64,000 nucleotides of DNA from Dermacentor variabilis (lineage: Eukaryota; Arthropoda; Arachnida; Ixodida; Ixodidae): assembly GCF_050947875.1 (NCBI RefSeq), contig NC_134570.1, positions 106,958,622 through 107,022,621 of the forward strand, given 5' to 3'. Within the stretch, counting starts at the first letter, position 1, and each line of letters starts with the position of its first letter. Made by a program: the position numbers and the translations under genes. Positions 49,160 through 59,005 of the stretch are shown piece after piece. The notes under the pieces are model-generated. The model made no database searches and had not been told where the DNA came from. It saw only the letters and a list, made by a program, of their open reading frames with translations.

Positions 49160-49394
49160 CCCTGCTTTGGCATCGCCTGTTTCGGGCACAATGACTGGAA
49201 CGAGATCCCTGCTTTGGCATCGCCTGTTTCGGGCCCAATAACTGGAATGAGATCCCTGCTTTGGCATCGCCTGTTTCGGGCACAATGACTGGAACGAGAT
49301 CCCTGCTTTGGCATCGCCTGTTTCGGGCCCAATAACTGGAATGAGATCCCTGCTTTGGCATCGCCTGTTTCGGGCACAATGACTGGAATGCGAG
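49160..49394. repeat. 47-bp tandem repeat, five units in A-B-A-B-A order, in the LTR
   Basis: Five 47-bp units beginning ccctgctttggcatcgcctg. They alternate between a variant with gcacaatgactggaac and one with gcccaataactggaat, so the effective period is 94 bp. The same array is at 55361-55595. It lies in the upstream half of U3 in element orientation, where enhancer repeats of retroelements are often found. Confidence 0.92.
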
Positions 49395-49539
49395 GAGGAT
49401 CCCTAGGCGGTCGCATCGCCGCAGACGCGCCTGGAAACACCTGGCGATGAGTGTTGCGGCGACGACGATCGGGCCAAAATGTCTGCCGCCCCGCCGCAGT
49501 CGCGCCGGCAAAACCACGTGTCGCAGGCGAAACGCAACA

Positions 49540-50025
49540 GACCGCCCCGCCGGGGGAAGGAGATCCCGATGGACAGGGGACTGCATCCGCTGTCCGGAGG
49601 GATGTCGCTCGATGATGCTCATAACCGAAGTCGGGCGTCCCTTGACGTTTCTTGAGCGCAGCGCACAGAGAAGGCCTCGTTCTCTCGTTCAGGTTCGCAC
49701 GGGACACTGCAAAGTGACTTCGGGAGAGTTCACATTTTTGTTCTCGTTCCCGGCAAGCGTTAGAACTACGCTGAAAACTCAACCGCTCAGTCAGCAAGCA
49801 CGGCACAACCCTCACTAAGCCCTGCCAGGCTCTTTCCCCTTTTTATACCACTGCCTAGTTCCTTACAGTAGTCTAGCATCACTCAGAACGCGTCCACAAA
49901 TTGAAAAATTGCACTAGAAAGCATATCATCACTTTGAAACACTAAACAAAAGCAATATGTTAAAAAAAATCCTGCCTCAGGAAGAAAAACATCAGTAACA
50001 AACAATTTTGAGGCTGATTCCTACG
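49540..50025 (-). other. Region between the Pol stop codon and the 3' LTR
   Basis: 486 bp without a recognised coding domain. The bases next to the LTR (cggcggggcggtc on the minus strand) are G-rich and may serve as a weak polypurine tract. Open frames that continue from here into the LTR are judged spurious. Confidence 0.6.
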
Positions 50026-53000
50026 TTAGGGGCTTCGACTTAAGCCATCGGCGTTACCGTTGAGACTCCCCTTTTTGTAACGCACCTCAAAGGAATATTG
50101 TTGTAAAGCGAGGCTCCAGCGCAGGAGGCGGCCATTTTTGGGAGAGATGGTCTGCAGCCATTGGAGAGGGCAGTGATCCGTCTCAATGATAAACCTCGAG
50201 CCGGCTAGATAGCATGACAATTTCTGAACGGCCCACACGAGACACGCACACTCTTTCTCGGTGGCGCTATACGCCTGCTCACGACTGGTCAGCTTACGAC
50301 TAGCATACAGTACGGGGTGTTCTACTTCTCCATTTTCCCGTTGGCACAGTACAACGCCCATGCCTCGCTCACTAGCATCGCACTGAACAATGAACCCTTT
50401 TGTATAGTCTGGCGATCGTAGCACAGGCTGGCTTGTTAGGGCACTCTTTAGGGCGCTAAAAGCTCTTTCCTTTGTCTCGTCCCAGACGACTGTTTGAGGC
50501 TCTGTCTTTCTTAGAGCATCCGTTAGGGGAGCCGCGATATCAGAGTACCTAGGGATGTACCTCTGATAGTAGCCGGCGACACCCAAGAACGACCGAATAT
50601 CGGTCTTTGTGCGCGGTTGCGGAAAGTCTCGCACAGCGGCCACTTTTATTTCAGAGGGGCGGCGACGACCCTGACCAATCACGTGACCGAGGTAGACAAC
50701 CTCGGCCTGTGCTAACTGGCACTTAGGAGCCTTTACTGTCAAGCCTGCTTCGCGCAGGCGGGTTAGCACTGCCCGCAAGTGTGTCATATGCTCAGACCAG
50801 GATGCGGAGAATATCGCTACGTCGTCTAGATACGGTAAAGCGAATTCTTGCTGTCCCCGCAACACTTTATCCATGAGGCTTGAAAAACAGTATGGCGCGT
50901 TCTTCAAACCAAAACTCAACACTTTAGGACGGAATGTTCCCATTGGTGAAATGAACGCCGCATACTTACTAGCCTCTTCTGTAAGTGGAACCTGCCAATA
51001 ACCCCTGACAAGATCTAGGGTGGAAATAAACTGAGCGCTACTAACTTTCTCAAGGCGCTCCTCGATGTTAGGGATCGGATAAATTTGATCCTTAGTGATG
51101 GAATTAAGCCTGCGGTAGTCGACGCAAGGACGAGGTTCCTTGCCCGGTACCTCAACTAAAATCAAAGGGGAGGTATAATCACTCTCACCTGCCTCAATAA
51201 CACCGAGCTGTAGCATTTTCTTTACCTCAGCCTCCATAATATCGCTCTGGCGGGGTGACACCCGATACGCCTTGGATCGTACTGGCTCTGGGGAGGTAAG
51301 TTCTATATCATGAGTAAGTACAGAAGTCCTACCAGGCCTCTCAGAGAACAGACCTTGAAACTCTTGTAATAGCTGGTGTAGTTCGGTTTTCTGCTCAGGC
51401 GACAGCGGTGCTTTACTGATAAGGTCACTAATGACTTGACCGGTGTCTTCCCTGTTCGTCACTGAGCCTAGTCCTGGAAGCTCGACTGGAAGCTCTTCAG
51501 GAACGTTTATCATCATGCACACCACTGCTTCCCTTTGTCTATAAGGTTTGAGCAGATTACAGTGGTAAACTTGCTGTGCTTTCCGCTTTCCTGGCAGACT
51601 TACCACGTAGTTAACGTCCGACAGTTTCTGAACAATTCGTGCTGGGCCCTCCCACTGCACGTCTAGTTTGTTGTTTAGCGATGTGCGCAATATCATGACC
51701 TCATCGCCAACCTCAAAACGACGGGCCCTGGCTGTCCGATCATAATAAACCTTGGCCCTCTGCTGGGCCTTTGCCATTGCTTCACCTGACAACTCCTGTG
51801 CCCTTCTTAAGCGTTCGAGGAGCTTAAGTACGTACTCCACCACGACTGGGTCGTCGCCCCTACCTTCCCATGATTCTCGAAGCATGCGAAGCGGAGATCG
51901 AAGCGAGCGACCGTACACCAGTTCAGCTGGCGAAAACCCCGTAGCCGCATGCGGCGCGGTCCTTAAAGCAAACATCACCCCAGGCAGACACAGCTCCCAG
52001 TCAGTTCGATGTTCAAAACACAACGCTCTCAACACGCGCTTCATGACGGAGTGGAGCTTCTCAACGGAATTCGACTGTGGGTGGTACACTGAGCTGTGTA
52101 ACAGCTTTACCCCACACCTTTCGAGAAAAGTTGTCGTCAAAGCGCTAGTAAACACTGTGCCCTGATCTGATTGGATTTCCGCAGGAAAACCAACTCGCGC
52201 AAATATGGACAGTAGTGCATTAACTATCTCAACTGAGCTGAGTTCTTTAAGCGGCACTGCTTCAGGGAACTTTGTCGCTGGGCAGATCACAGTCAAAATG
52301 TGTCTGTACCCCGTGGCTGTTACCGGCAGAGGTCCCACAGTATCAATAACGAGCCGTCTAAAAGGCTCCGTAATGATAGGTACCAATTTCAACGGCGCCC
52401 TCGATTTGTCCCCTGGTTTGCCCACCCGCTGACAAGTGTCACATGTCCTCACGAAATGGTCTGCGTCCCGAAAACACCCTGGCCAATAGTACTCTTGCAA
52501 GAGACGGTCCTTAGTTTTCTTAACTCCTAGGTGTCCGGACCACGAACCCCCGTGTGACAAGCGCAACAGATCCTGACGATAGCATTGAGGCACGACCAGC
52601 TGATCGAACTCCACTCCTCTGCGGTCTAGATACTTCCGGTACAGGACTCCCCCTCTTTCCACAAAACGCGCAGTTTTCCTGGCGATACCTTCTTTGACAT
52701 TGCAGCGCACGTTTTCCAGGCTGCCATCCTTTTTTTGCTCGGCTATCAAAGCCGACCGGCTGACTTTTAGCAACCTATCAAGTCCGTCTGACGTAGGCGC
52801 GATGAGCAAATCTGTAGATAGCTCTTCTAACTTTCCCGTGTCGGGCGGTTCCTCTCCAGTATCTGGCGCCTTCAACGCTACAGACTCAATTTTATTTAGT
52901 TCGGGCGTGCTCGGAATATCAGCTTGCTGCGCCTCTGACCCTTTTTCGTTGTTTGATAACGTCGGCCCCGCAACTACCGCCTTTGCAGCGAGCTCCCGAA

Positions 53001-54468
53001 CCTTCGATCTGGTTAAGGCCTGAACACTAGCTTCACCAAACAAAAGCCCCTTCTCGCGCAGGAGGTGATCGGACCTGTTTGAAAATAGGTACGGGTACTG
53101 GGGTGGCAGCATAGATGACACTGCGGCCTCCGTCTCAAGCGCTCCGAAAGGTCCTTCAATAAGCACTTTTGCTACCGGCAGACACACGCTATGAGCTTCC
53201 ACGGCTTGCTTGATCCATGCGCACTCGCCCGTGAACATATGGGGTTCTATGTAAGATGGGTGAACTACATCCATCGTAGCTGCGGAATCGCGAAGCACTC
53301 GGCACTCTTTCCCGTTCACGAGGAGGTCTCGCATGTAAGGCTCGAGAAGCTTCATGTTCTCGTCAGTGCTGCCTAATGAAAAAAACACAACTTTTGGTGT
53401 TGTTTCCGGACACTGCGCCGAAAAGTGACCCGGCTTCTGGCACGTATAACAAACGCCCGCTCGCCTCATCTCGAACCGCTTTCTGCGTTTGGCTGCCGCG
53501 GTCTCTTTACGTTTGGTCGGACTGCTTTCGCTCGCATCCGCACTACGCGTGTCCCCCTTTAATCTCATGGGCGTGAACTTCGGCCTCTCAAATTTCGAGC
53601 CAAATTCACCCTTTTGACCGTCCTTAGCTCCGCGAGCTCGACGCGTCACAAACTCCTCGGCTAGCTCAGCGGCTTTAGCTACCGTACAAACGTCTGGCCT
53701 ATCCAAGACCCAGTATCGCACGTTCTCCGGTAACCGACTATAAAACTGTTCTAGCCCGAAGCACTGCAGAACTTTATCGTGGTCACCAAACGCTTTCTCT
53801 TCTTTGAGCCACTCCTGCATGTTTGACATAAGCCTATACGCAAACTCTGTATATGACTCACTTCTGCCTTTCTCATTTTCCCGAAACTTCCGACGGAACG
53901 CCTCCGCAGACAGCCGGTACTTTTTTAGAAGACTCGATTTCACTGTGTCGAAATCCTCTGCCTCCTCTCTATCCAAGCGAGCGACTACGTCGGCCGCCTC
54001 GCCGGGTAACAAAGTGAGCAAGCGCTGTGGCCACGTTTCCCGAGAGAACCCCTGCTTCTCGCACGTTCGCTCAAAGTTAACCAGGAACAAACCAATGTCC
54101 TCTCCAAGCTTAAACGGCCGCATCAGGTCAGTCATTTTGAACAATACTCGTTCTCCTGCACCGTGTGCCTGACTTCCATTACGAGCGCGTTCCATCTCTA
54201 CCTCAAGACGCTTCATTTCCAAAGCGTGTTGACGGTCACGCTCTTGTTGCTCTCGCTCTTTCTGTTCTTTACGTTCACGCTCTTCTTTTTCTTTTGCAGT
54301 CTCCCTCTCTTCAATAGTCTCAAGGCATTCCGACAGCTCGTCATCCTCAGCCTCTAACTCAAGAATAGCCTTTAGCAGTTCTGGTTTTCTGAGTTTGTCT
54401 GAGACATCCAGACCCAACTCTCTTGCAAGCTCCAACAATTTCGGTTTGCGCAACGACTTCAAATCCAT
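50026..54468 (-). CDS. Gag-Pol polyprotein: Gag, protease, integrase, RT, RNase H
   Basis: An intact 1480-codon frame encodes the proteins for capsid assembly, reverse transcription and integration. Residues 1-40 hold two KLREL/KPELL-type helices resembling a SAP fold, followed by a charged coiled coil (about 45-97). Gag core lies at about 110-280, with a CCHC knuckle at C340, C343, H348 and C353. Protease has D394 in RDSAATMDVV, where Ala replaces the usual Gly of DSG/DTG. Integrase has a zinc-binding H639, H646, C676, C679, then D709 (LVIDT), D768 (SDQGT) and E803 (HPQSNSVEK), followed by a GPY/F-like module (about 917-976). RT has VDYRRLN (1116), FGLKNAP (1186) and YLDD (1213-1216). RNase H has D1364, E1404, D1431 and D1474. 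The frame ends in GNADGLSRSP. Gag and Pol are fused without a frameshift or stop, so the Gag:Pol ratio must be set some other way. Confidence 0.95.
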   Translation of the reverse strand: MDLKSLRKPKLLELARELGLDVSDKLRKPELLKAILELEAEDDELSECLETIEERETAKEKEERERKEQKEREQQERDRQHALEMKRLEVEMERARNGSQAHGAGERVLFKMTDLMRPFKLGEDIGLFLVNFERTCEKQGFSRETWPQRLLTLLPGEAADVVARLDREEAEDFDTVKSSLLKKYRLSAEAFRRKFRENEKGRSESYTEFAYRLMSNMQEWLKEEKAFGDHDKVLQCFGLEQFYSRLPENVRYWVLDRPDVCTVAKAAELAEEFVTRRARGAKDGQKGEFGSKFERPKFTPMRLKGDTRSADASESSPTKRKETAAAKRRKRFEMRRAGVCYTCQKPGHFSAQCPETTPKVVFFSLGSTDENMKLLEPYMRDLLVNGKECRVLRDSAATMDVVHPSYIEPHMFTGECAWIKQAVEAHSVCLPVAKVLIEGPFGALETEAAVSSMLPPQYPYLFSNRSDHLLREKGLLFGEASVQALTRSKVRELAAKAVVAGPTLSNNEKGSEAQQADIPSTPELNKIESVALKAPDTGEEPPDTGKLEELSTDLLIAPTSDGLDRLLKVSRSALIAEQKKDGSLENVRCNVKEGIARKTARFVERGGVLYRKYLDRRGVEFDQLVVPQCYRQDLLRLSHGGSWSGHLGVKKTKDRLLQEYYWPGCFRDADHFVRTCDTCQRVGKPGDKSRAPLKLVPIITEPFRRLVIDTVGPLPVTATGYRHILTVICPATKFPEAVPLKELSSVEIVNALLSIFARVGFPAEIQSDQGTVFTSALTTTFLERCGVKLLHSSVYHPQSNSVEKLHSVMKRVLRALCFEHRTDWELCLPGVMFALRTAPHAATGFSPAELVYGRSLRSPLRMLRESWEGRGDDPVVVEYVLKLLERLRRAQELSGEAMAKAQQRAKVYYDRTARARRFEVGDEVMILRTSLNNKLDVQWEGPARIVQKLSDVNYVVSLPGKRKAQQVYHCNLLKPYRQREAVVCMMINVPEELPVELPGLGSVTNREDTGQVISDLISKAPLSPEQKTELHQLLQEFQGLFSERPGRTSVLTHDIELTSPEPVRSKAYRVSPRQSDIMEAEVKKMLQLGVIEAGESDYTSPLILVEVPGKEPRPCVDYRRLNSITKDQIYPIPNIEERLEKVSSAQFISTLDLVRGYWQVPLTEEASKYAAFISPMGTFRPKVLSFGLKNAPYCFSSLMDKVLRGQQEFALPYLDDVAIFSASWSEHMTHLRAVLTRLREAGLTVKAPKCQLAQAEVVYLGHVIGQGRRRPSEIKVAAVRDFPQPRTKTDIRSFLGVAGYYQRYIPRYSDIAAPLTDALRKTEPQTVVWDETKERAFSALKSALTSQPVLRSPDYTKGFIVQCDASERGMGVVLCQRENGEVEHPVLYASRKLTSREQAYSATEKECACLVWAVQKLSCYLAGSRFIIETDHCPLQWLQTISPKNGRLLRWSLALQQYSFEVRYKKGSLNGNADGLSRSP

Positions 54469-54783
54469 GGCTGCTCTGAATGCTGCTTTCTCTACTGCTT
54501 ACTATTGTCTTGCCGCAAACTAACCCGGCAGCAACGACAACCACAATTACCAGCTCTGTTTCTGACACTAACAAAAGCCTGGCAAAGCTCAGAAGAAGAA
54601 AGTCCCGCACTCACCAAACCTCGCAGGCAGGAATTCCGCGCAGTCGTTCCGCTGCAGGCAACCAGTCGTCACACAGGGCTCGTTGCACTGCTCCCGGATC
54701 GTCGTTGAGCTGCTCAGCATACTGTCAACTGCATCTCTTTGCTGCTGGCCTCCGTTGTCGCGATCTCGCCGCTGGCAGACCGT
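54469..54783 (-). other. 5' leader of the LTR element
   Basis: The 315 bp between the 5' LTR and the Gag start codon. The first bases after the LTR read acggtctgccagcggcgaga. No TGG-initiated primer-binding site is obvious, so the priming tRNA cannot be named. Confidence 0.6.
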
Positions 54784-55740
54784 TGTTTGAAGTCGTAGGC
54801 GATCTCACCGCTGCCAACCAGATGTTTGGGATCGCGACACTTGTACGATCTGTTGGGAACTCGGCGCTGACGCCCGTGGTTGTACCTGGGTCGCAAGCCC
54901 CAAGGGTAGCGTTGGCCTGGCGGCCTGGGGTACAACTGGAAGCATCCGAAGGTCCCGGCAAAGCATGAATCGACTGGTAACAACGAAACAACTTGTTTAT
55001 TTTAACATCGCAAAGAGTAGGTGGTCAGGTTTGACCGAAGTAGAGAGACGGGAGAGCACTTCACTCAACAGAAGAAATCGGAGCCCTCCTTTTGGCGTCC
55101 GGGGGCAGCTGTTTTTATACTCTCGCAGTTGAGGGCAAGAAGGAACCCCTCAAAAGACGAGCACGTGAATGTACAATGGGCTAATGGTGACGCACACTGT
55201 CGTAGCGATGCCGTAGCACCATGTCGAGCACGATCTCGTAGCACCCTGTCGTGGCGCTGCGCACGATCTCGTAGCACCCTGTCGTGGCGCTGCGCACGAT
55301 CTCGTAGCACCCTGTCGTGGCGCTGCCGGTCGGACACAATGACTGTAATGAGAGGATGGTCCCTGCTTTGGCATCGCCTGTTTCGGGCACAATGACTGGA
55401 ACGAGATCCCTGCTTTGGCATCGCCTGTTTCGGGCCCAATAACTGGAATGAGATCCCTGCTTTGGCATCGCCTGTTTCGGGCACAATGACTGGAACGAGA
55501 TCCCTGCTTTGGCATCGCCTGTTTCGGGCCCAATAACTGGAATGAGATCCCTGCTTTGGCATCGCCTGTTTCGGGCACAATGACTGGAATGCGAGGAGGA
55601 TCCCTAGGCGGTCGCATCGCCGCAGACGCGCCTGGAAACACCTGGCGATGAGTGTTGCGGCGACGACGATCGGGCCAAAATGTCTGCCGCCCCGCCGCAG
55701 TCGCGCCGGCAAAACCACGTGTCGCAGGCGAAACGCAACA
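54784..55740 (-). repeat. 5' LTR
   Basis: 957 bp. In element orientation it begins TGTTGCGTTTCG at 55740 and ends TCAAACA at 54784. U3 contains the 47-bp and 33-bp tandem arrays. TATAAAAA lies at 55119-55112 and AATAAA at 55001-54996. R should therefore start about 25-30 bases below the TATA box and end shortly after the AATAAA. Confidence 0.93.
55112..55119 (-). promoter_or_regulatory. Candidate TATA box of the 5' LTR
   Basis: On the minus strand TATAAAAA sits between the U3 tandem repeats and the AATAAA signal, the right place for the U3 promoter. The same site is in the 3' LTR at 48911-48918. Confidence 0.55.
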
Positions 55741-55749
55741 ACACGTATA

Positions 55750-55910
55750 CACTGTAAAATAATTTACACCCTAAAATGTGAAAAAGGGTGTAAATGTGTC
55801 TATAACTCACACTCTTCGGGTGTTATCTATATAACGGACACCCTAAGGGTGTGAGTTATAGACACATTTACACCCTTTTTCACTTTTAGGGTGTAAATTA
55901 TTTTACAGTG
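55750..55910. mobile_element. 161-bp palindromic MITE with TA target duplication
   Basis: The left arm (55750-55812) begins cactgtaaaataatttacac. The right arm (about 55849-55910) is its reverse complement except for one missing base, ending aattattttacagtg. TA flanks both ends (55748-55749 and 55911-55912). The loop is about 36 nt and itself contains complementary ggtgt/acacc words. TA duplications point to Tc1/mariner-type mobilisation. No coding capacity. It begins only 5 bp past the LTR element's target duplication. Confidence 0.9.
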
Positions 55911-55912
55911 TA

Positions 55913-58246
55913 GGCTTATACGAATGCACCAGCAACGTCCTAACATGGCATCAGGTGCCGCAGGATGAGCACCGCTTACGTGCATATATAGTGTATCACT
56001 GCAGCGCTTCCGCATTGACTTGCGCCCTCGTATGTGGCTAGTGCCGGCTACTTCGGAGTCTTCTTGTATTATCCCCTTATATGTTTCTTGTCTACGTACG
56101 CTCCCGTAGATGCCATTAAGCACCTCGCAGGCTGCTGGGGCTGCGGTGCCGACAAGAAGCATTTCAGACGCTTGTTCATAATGAGGGCGTATACTTCGGA
56201 ACCGTTGGCCTCAGTATCGAGATCTGGTTCACGATATTTCGCATTTACACGCGTTTTTCTTGCGCTTCAAACGGCGTCGTCGACTCTCGAAGGAGCTTTC
56301 GTAATCACTATAGTCGCGAACAGGTCGAAAAAAACCAGCATGCATGCCTTATCCCGCTTCCGTGGTGGTTAACCTGCGTCCGTAACAAAATCGTCGAGTC
56401 GAAGCTCCGACAGATGCACAGATTGATTACTGCGCCGCAGTTACCGAAAGGTTGCGCACTGATTATACATAGATGGCGCATACAGATTGCGGCTACACTG
56501 TGTATATAGAAATTTGACAGGCTGTACTGCATAGAGTGCGATTATACTTTGCATATGTGTTGCGAATGTACATAACTCCACATTGATTACATATCCACGC
56601 ATGTACGCTTTCGGCTCATTGCTCGTATGGAATTTGTTCTGATTATTCTTTTTTTCTTTTCTCGCGTCATTGTCACTTTCTTTATCGTGCTACATTTGCA
56701 CAAACGCTTATTTGCGTCAATTAGCGTTACATTGGCGTAACACTTGCGTAAACATCAAATAATCGTTCGCTTAACACCGATTCCCGTGCACGCATACTTG
56801 GGATCCGCCCGAATATTCTTTTTTTTTTTCCTCTCATTTTCATATTTCAAATTGTGCCGATCGTACAAGAACGACTCGCGTCCAATCCGCTTGCCCACGT
56901 ATACGTATACTATACATACGCTATCGAGTTTCGGCAGCGAAGCCCTCACCGTCGCGAGTTCGACAGGGTCCAGGGACTCCCTTAGAACGACCGGGCGCAC
57001 AACACTGATAGATGGGAGGCGGAGGGGGGCGTCGGTGTCCGAGAGATCCCGCGGGCCGCGAGCGGGACCGAAGCCGCGGGATGTGTGCCCGCTTCCAAAT
57101 TGGTCCTATTATAGCGCTTCTGTCGGAGGAGATGCGTCGCTGCAGGCGCTCGCACGACACACGCGGCCATTACCGGCGCCCGCGCGCTCGCTGCGTGCGC
57201 TGTGTAGAACGCGGAGGACCCAGGCGCCGACCCGTGTCTCTGCGGTCGGGCGTGCGAGCCGGCTGCTCGGGTCCCGTGGACCTCTGCGGTGTCGTTACAG
57301 TCACGTCCGGCGCTGTCGGCGTCGTCCCCGCGCACCCTCTCTCGCGAGTTGCCGTGGTTCGCGACTCCTGTCCTGGCGTTTCACGCGTTCCAACTGTGAG
57401 GCTCTGTTTTTTTTTTTTTTTTTTTTTCTGGGGGAGGGGGGGGATCTCTTTGAACCCCGTCTGCACAGCCGTCTTGTTCCGGCCGTGCTTCGTTTGCGAA
57501 CGAGCTCCGCCTGCGGTTGGAGTGGACACGTTCAGGTATCGGACTCCGGGTACGTGGCTCGTGCAGGCGCCGTGTAACGAGTCGTTCGTCGAGCGGCTGT
57601 AATGTGACTGGCGCCGTTGCGCGTGTGATTTGGGGAAAGAAAACAGGGGTGGTCTTACATTCCACTAATGATTCCGCGTATTTGCTTGTACAGGTCGATA
57701 TGCACTGTCGAAGGGAACACTCGAATGAGCGACTCACTTTACTGGAGCTCTTTATAGACTTTTGAGTGTGTTCTATATATTCATTATCTTTTCTTTTTGT
57801 TCTTGTTGATTTTTCTAGCTATCACATTGGGATATATCTACATCCTTTCTGCGTGAAAGTTTCCCGCATTTTACATTTAATAGTGAAGCTATGCGTCGAC
57901 GCACTGCGTATGCAGGAGTGTATAGAAGTGCCAGGGCCGCCAAATGCTAGCCATCTGTACTACGCGAAGCTAGATGATTTCACACTTACGAGAGGGCGAA
58001 AAAATCGCTCATCCTCTGCACTCGTGTGTTCCCCTTTAACAGCAGATCACACTGTACAGACGAAGGGAGGATGTGAAAGCGATCCTGTTTGCTCGCGTTT
58101 CGGCCATCCTGGTGTACTTTAGCTAAGAGCTTGGTCGACGCTGTTGCTTCTTGTCGTTTACTTTTCGAATGGCATTATTGATATACGTCACTGAAAACTC
58201 TAAGCAAGAACTTCGGCTTCCTTCAGCGCAGCAACTGGCAAGAGAG
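55913..58246. other. Unannotated sequence, GC-rich at 57000-57600
   Basis: AT-moderate up to about 56990, then about 600 bp rich in CpG, then a T run (57409-57427) and G run (57430-57444). The 277-codon open frame at 56744-57577 (+) crosses the T run and has no known domain. No exon is accepted. Confidence 0.35.
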
Positions 58247-58300
58247 CAAGGACAGGAAAGGCAGGGAGGTCAACCAGACAAGCATCCTTAGCGCAGCAAC
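58247..58300 (-). mobile_element. LINE 3'-tail fragment
   Basis: acaggaaaggcagggaggtc followed by aaccag nearly matches the tail of the complete LINE at 21170-21195 (ggttaaccag there), on the same strand. It is a very short 5'-truncated relic. Confidence 0.6.
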
Positions 58301-58972
58301 GCTCTTCGAAGTGGCATACGTACGGGGTGGCCCAACAGTGCCCCCTTATCGCGCGTGGTTAGCCAGTCCGATGTCCTCATTTAGTTGCAGTGTATACGTG
58401 CAAGGCACGAGGCCCTCTAGCGAGCGAAATGAGGGCTTGGGCAAACACCAAACAAAAAAAGGTCACTGCCTTTACCACTTTGACACTTCTTTCTTTCGCT
58501 CTTTGTTTTTGTTTTTTCACAGTGAATTTTCTTTTTTAGAGATCGATTTCCAATCAACCCATTTCTGAACATGGTTTTGAACCCGTGGTATCTAGATCTC
58601 CACGACGCGCGCGCGTGCTGTAACTTTACGAGTTATGTAACAGACACCGACCACTTTACACCATCGGAGAACGAGATCGCCACCACGATGTTTCTTTCCG
58701 CGTTTTTTTTTTCCTCTTCTTTTTAATGCTCCGTGGTTATGCCCTGCACAACTACCAAGGACGCGAATTCCCTCACGTTACAGAACGCGAAGCTATAAGC
58801 GCCACATGAGCGTTTATGCGTGTGGAAACAGCACGCGTTATGTAATAGAACGTGCACTCCTTCCTCCTTTCAAAATATAGCGTCACCTTTTTTATTCATT
58901 TCTCTTCTCTCTTGTGTACATTTATCTCCATCTCATACCTTCAGTTTTTGTTTCTTTTTTCTCTTTCTTGCT

Positions 58973-59005
<33 letters not shown>

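Larger units (their letters stand above)
48583..49539 (-). repeat. 3' LTR
   Basis: 957 bp, the same length as the 5' LTR at a constant offset of 6201 bp. One difference was noticed by eye (48595 against 54796). It carries the same tandem arrays, TATA box (48918-48911) and AATAAA (48800-48795). Confidence 0.93.
48583..55740 (-). mobile_element. 7.16-kb LTR retrotransposon with Gmr1-like domain order (integrase before RT)
   Basis: Two 957-bp direct repeats (48583-49539 and 54784-55740) with TG...CA ends bound a 5.2-kb interior on the minus strand. Both sides are flanked by acac (48579-48582 and 55741-55744), a 4-bp target duplication. The interior encodes one 1480-residue Gag-Pol frame in the order Gag, protease, integrase, RT, RNase H. 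The enzymes look Ty3/gypsy in their motifs, but the order is Ty1/copia-like, as in Gmr1-type elements. By eye the LTRs differ at one position (G at 48595, T at 54796), so the insertion is very recent. No envelope-like frame is present. No canonical TGG-type primer-binding site adjoins the 5' LTR at 54783, and only a short G-rich stretch precedes the 3' LTR. Confidence 0.95.

Noticed and set aside
48583..49539. CRISPR-like direct repeats in the LTRs
   Set aside because: The units are adjacent tandem copies without unique spacers, inside the LTRs of a eukaryotic retrotransposon.
48949..49815. 288-codon minus-strand open frame through the 3' LTR, and the similar 200-252-codon frames in both LTRs
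   Set aside because: They run through the 47-bp and 33-bp tandem arrays, start outside or inside U3, overlap the promoter region, and have no domain.
56030..56162. Possible transposase-like peptide on the minus strand (ACEVLNGIYGS)
   Set aside because: Too short and not matched to any family I can name.
56744..57577. 277-codon plus-strand open frame
   Set aside because: It crosses poly-T runs and a GC-rich block that is open in several frames. No domain.
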